From Chromera velia (taxonomy: Eukaryota > Sar > Chromeraceae): 50,547 nucleotides of DNA. Shown in pieces: positions 47,701-50,547 of the stretch. The notes beneath the pieces were generated by a model, which saw nothing but the letters and a program-made list of their open reading frames with translations, did not search any database and was not told where the DNA came from. The position numbers and the translations under genes were made by a program. The stretch covers positions 6,818 to 57,364 of the forward strand of contig JAHBMJ010000058.1 of assembly GCA_018398765.1 (NCBI GenBank), in the 5' to 3' direction. Each line of letters begins with the position of its first letter. Positions within the stretch are counted from its first letter, which is position 1.

Positions 47701-50514
47701 GTACCATCCTTCTCTTGGGAGTCGGCAGCAAGAGAGGAGAAGGCGCCGGGGCTTTTGAAAAACGTGCGGGGCACCCCTGTCTCCCTCTCGATGCCTTCCA
47801 GCCTCTGGGCCCTCTCCATTTCCGCAGGAGTCGGAGGCGGCAGGACGCCAGTATGCGCCTTTCGGGACCTCTGCTGCTGTTGCTTCTGTCGTCGTTCCGG
47901 GGGAGGCGGAGACTTGAGCTTCAGAGGCGCAGGCTCGAGTGCGGGAGGTACCTCGAGTCCCGCCTTCTTGGCAAAGTCTGAGCGCATCAGACTTTTGTAC
48001 CATTTGGGAGCCGCTTTTTCGAGGGACGCCTTCATGTCTCTATTTGTTTTCCTTATCTCTAGGTTTTCTAATTCTTCCAATGTCTCAGGGACCTTCCAAC
48101 TGAGAGGGTCCAGGTCGTTCTTGTACGACTCCAAGAATCTCTCTGTCTCCCACTCAGTCGGCCTCAGGATGGAAGCGGCCTGAGAGCCGTCTGGCATGCG
48201 GAAGCGCAGGGGGGTGCAGAAGAGATGGGTTCTCAGGGTGGACGAGCAGGGGCGGGGGAAGATTCGGCCCCTTCTGTGAGGAAGTGATCTGACACTTTGA
48301 ATGGGAGGGGGGGACTCAGAAGGAGTCTCTGAGGTGTTTGGGGTTTGGGGAGCGGGCAGAGGGGGTGCATGCATGGCGGGTTCGTCTGGGGTGTGGGCAG
48401 TTGGTCGTCCTGTCACATTGGACGAGGGGAGTGAGGCATCCGGAGAAGAAGGTGGAGAATCCTCGTCTGCTGCTGCTGCTGCTGCTGCTGCCTTCTCTGC
48501 TTGGCTCTCTTTTTCTCTCTCCTCCATGTCTCTGACCCACTGAGGAATTTCGGCAGCAGGAGAGGAGTCAGAAAGAGAACTCTCTAAAGAAGGGGAAGGA
48601 GGAGAATCCTCTGCAGCGGCAGATACTGAGGGGGTGGAAGAAAACTCGTCATTGTGTCTCTCTTCAAAACTGAGTGTTTGTTCACTCACATCCAGACGGG
48701 CGCTCCTCCTTCCCATCGCCTCTCCGTTCTCTGTATCCCCCCCACCTGCCTCTTCCTCTTCACCTGCTTCTTCTCTCTCATCGTCTTCCGCCTCGAAGGC
48801 TCCTCCCATCTTCTCCAATGGAGGCATGGAGAACCTCTTCATCCTCGACAACCCGCTTCTTCCCCTTGAGGAGAAACTCCCTACCTCCTCCTCCATCTGC
48901 CGCCTGGATGCTTCGCTGAGAGCAGACTCTTTCTCCCTCTCTTTCGGATCCACGCTGCCCCTTTCCTTCTTCTCACTGGCAGGGAACCCCTGTTCCTTTG
49001 CGGGGGGGGGAGGGGACTTTTCGTAGCTGCAAAACACAGATGGACAGTCGAAATGCACCAATTTGGGAAACAGCCACGCAAGACAGAAAGGAAATACAAG
49101 AGAGGTACACCGGCACAAACAGGATTTTTAGACGACCAGAAAAGGAACAAACGATTTGACCGGGTGTCCGTGTACACACCGACGTATCCATCTGACAAGC
49201 AGTCAATCGATCAATCAAACAGTCAGTCGGTCAGCCTGTGAATCAGTCATCCCACCTGTTCTTCTTCTCGATCCGGCCTGCGCCTCCCCCCTCTCTCCAT
49301 CCCCTTTCCCGCATCGAGGGGCCACAAGTCGCTGCACCCCCCTCATTCATTTGCCTTTTCTCTCTCTTGCTCTACATACTAGATGGAACATTCACCCAGA
49401 TTTTTTCTCTCCACTCTGCCCCCCTCGTGACCGACCTATTCAAGATGCTCTGGGTGACACCCAGGCGGGAGAGGAAACGGTTGGGGCCAACCCAGGTCTT
49501 GAAGTGCCCCACTAGCGACGGGACGTCGTCCTGTACGGGCATGTAGGGGGGGGGACCAGAAGAGAAGAGAAGAAAAGGGAAGAGAGGATCAGAATAAGAA
49601 AAATGGAAGTTTCTGCCAGAAGCAAATGAGAAACCAATAGTACCCTCTTGGAGGAAGTTCGGAAGAATCAGTAGTTGTCTGTCATTGTTAAAAACCGTCC
49701 CCTGACAGCAGTTTTACTTCCTCAGCCATTAGAAAGCAATGAACTGACCTCTCGAAGCTTCTTGCCCAGAACAACACCGTCAAAACCCGCAGAGGCCAAC
49801 TCTTCAATCTGCACAAACACGGGCACACGTACACACATAAGCATGTCTCTCTGCTGCCTTCTCAGATTCGCCTTCTCTCCCTCTCTCTCATACACACAAA
49901 CGCTCTCCAACAAAGTTGGGTCTTCACTTCACACGTGACATGAGACCCGAAAGAGCACTCTGTGTGAAACGACGCTACCACCGCAATCAGATGGCTTTCC
50001 CTCTTCTAGATAAAGTGTTCCAAATGAACAAAGAGGTCAAGTCAAGGTGAGAGAGAGCACAAGAAACTTCAGGTTCATACACACACCGCCAGACTGCATG
50101 TTTTTTTCTTCCCTTCTCTTTCCTTCTCGCTGACTGATGCACGCAGACTAAACAAAGCAGACAGCCAGGTACACTGTGTTCGCTCTCTCCCTTACATCAT
50201 TTTTAATCCACTTGTCTATGCATTCGTTCACTCATTCAGCCATTCATTCATTCATTCATTCATAGACAGAGAGACAGACAGACAGACAAGCAGACAGAAA
50301 GACAGACGCAGGCCGGCAGACACGCACGCACACAGGCAGCCTGACGATGGATGGAAAGAAAGAAGTGAGCAAGTCTTCCGACGCATCCTCCCACCTGCTC
50401 TTCAGACCGAATGCACCCACACGCCATGGTGATGATCTCAGGAGGCAGGATGGTCTTCCCCTCAATCGCCCTCTTCGGGTGCAATAAGCCTTCCTGACGG
50501 TCCCAGTTGTTTAT
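44736..50514 (-). CDS. TrpC/IGPS-like C-terminal barrel segment with a 1,430-residue acidic extension (5' end outside window)
   Basis: Minus-strand exons in transcription order: 50514-50395, 49808-49749, 49530-49436 and 49026-44736 (TGA), all phase-compatible. The first three encode INNWDRQEGLLHPKRA, LPPEIITMACGCIRSEEQ, IEELASAGFDGVVLGKKLRE and DDVPSLVGHFKTWVGPNRF. This is the last strands of a phosphate-binding (beta/alpha)8 barrel; INN-D, then GCIRSEEQIEEL, then GFDGVVLGK fits indole-3-glycerol-phosphate synthase-like proteins of plastid lineages. The fourth exon adds about 1,430 residues rich in Glu, Ala, Ser, Pro and Arg with little hydrophobic core, Pro and Gln runs, an alanine run, and a predicted-disordered look. 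It has no domain I recognise. Alternative: the big exon is a separate gene starting at ATG 49118 with the hydrophobic leader CTSLVFPFCLAWLFPKLVHF. I favour splicing because a pyrimidine-rich tract and gcag precede 49026 and the phase fits. Confidence 0.72.
48467..48492 (+). repeat. (CTG)n trinucleotide, coding poly-Ala in the acidic extension
   Basis: About eight ctg/gct units that translate on the minus strand as a run of alanines within an EKxxxxDE context of the large exon. Confidence 0.9.
50236..50290 (+). repeat. (ATTC)n and (GACA)n microsatellites
   Basis: Attc units followed directly by gaca units, in the intron between exons 50395-50514 and 49749-49808 of the minus-strand gene. Confidence 0.95.
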
Positions 50515-50547
50515 CTGCACAGGGGGGGGGGACGGGGGGGGGGGGAC

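Overview
The window is nuclear DNA of a eukaryote with many spliceosomal introns. Introns are GT-AG, mostly 200-600 bp, usually end in (t)gcag, and often carry long (CT)n, (GT)n, (AC)n or (CTTT)n microsatellites. A six-transmembrane cyclic-nucleotide phosphodiesterase (the arrangement known from apicomplexans and relatives), a conserved TRAPPC3/Bet3 and a TrpC-like (beta/alpha)8 fragment together suggest an alveolate, most likely a photosynthetic chromerid of the Chromera type. That placement is inference. There are two assembly gaps (11102-11333 and 29104-29144).

Layout. 1-2250: GC-rich dispersed and inverted repeats around the C-terminal end of an R2-like non-LTR retrotransposon (minus strand). 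2752-7772 (+): a hormone-sensitive-lipase-type alpha/beta hydrolase, 12 exons reconstructed, complete catalytic triad. 8703-16392 (+): the phosphodiesterase, at least 12 exons, with a metal-ligand His replaced by Tyr and two unexplained in-frame stops. 16393-20450: gene-poor, partly AT-rich. 20452-26701: nested mobile DNA, namely a hAT transposase C-terminal remnant and a near-complete but mutated non-LTR retrotransposon (22114-26457) flanked by 112-bp direct repeats that differ at one base. 27950-31414 (+): TRAPPC3/Bet3. 32657-38133 (+): a poorly resolved multi-exon gene region with a 0.6-kb segmental duplication. 38238-44176: a 5.9-kb DNA element with about 200-bp terminal inverted repeats and two convergent internal genes, which I cannot assign to a superfamily with certainty. 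44736-50514 (-): the C-terminal end of a TrpC/IGPS-like barrel that appears spliced to a single 4.3-kb exon coding a 1,430-residue acidic, low-complexity extension.

The host genes look unrelated in pathway: lipid or ester hydrolysis, cyclic-nucleotide turnover, ER-Golgi vesicle tethering and indole-type metabolism. This is ordinary eukaryotic gene order, not an operon. The TIR element sits between two convergent gene ends (38133 and 44736).

Best candidates for something new: the long-TIR element with two convergent genes; the 112-bp target-site-duplication-like repeats around a dead LINE; the TrpC-like/1,430-aa fusion; the phosphodiesterase with a substituted metal ligand; and complementary microsatellite blocks bracketing a 50-nt exon of the lipase gene. 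All exon boundaries were read by eye from splice consensus plus reading-frame continuity, without transcript data.
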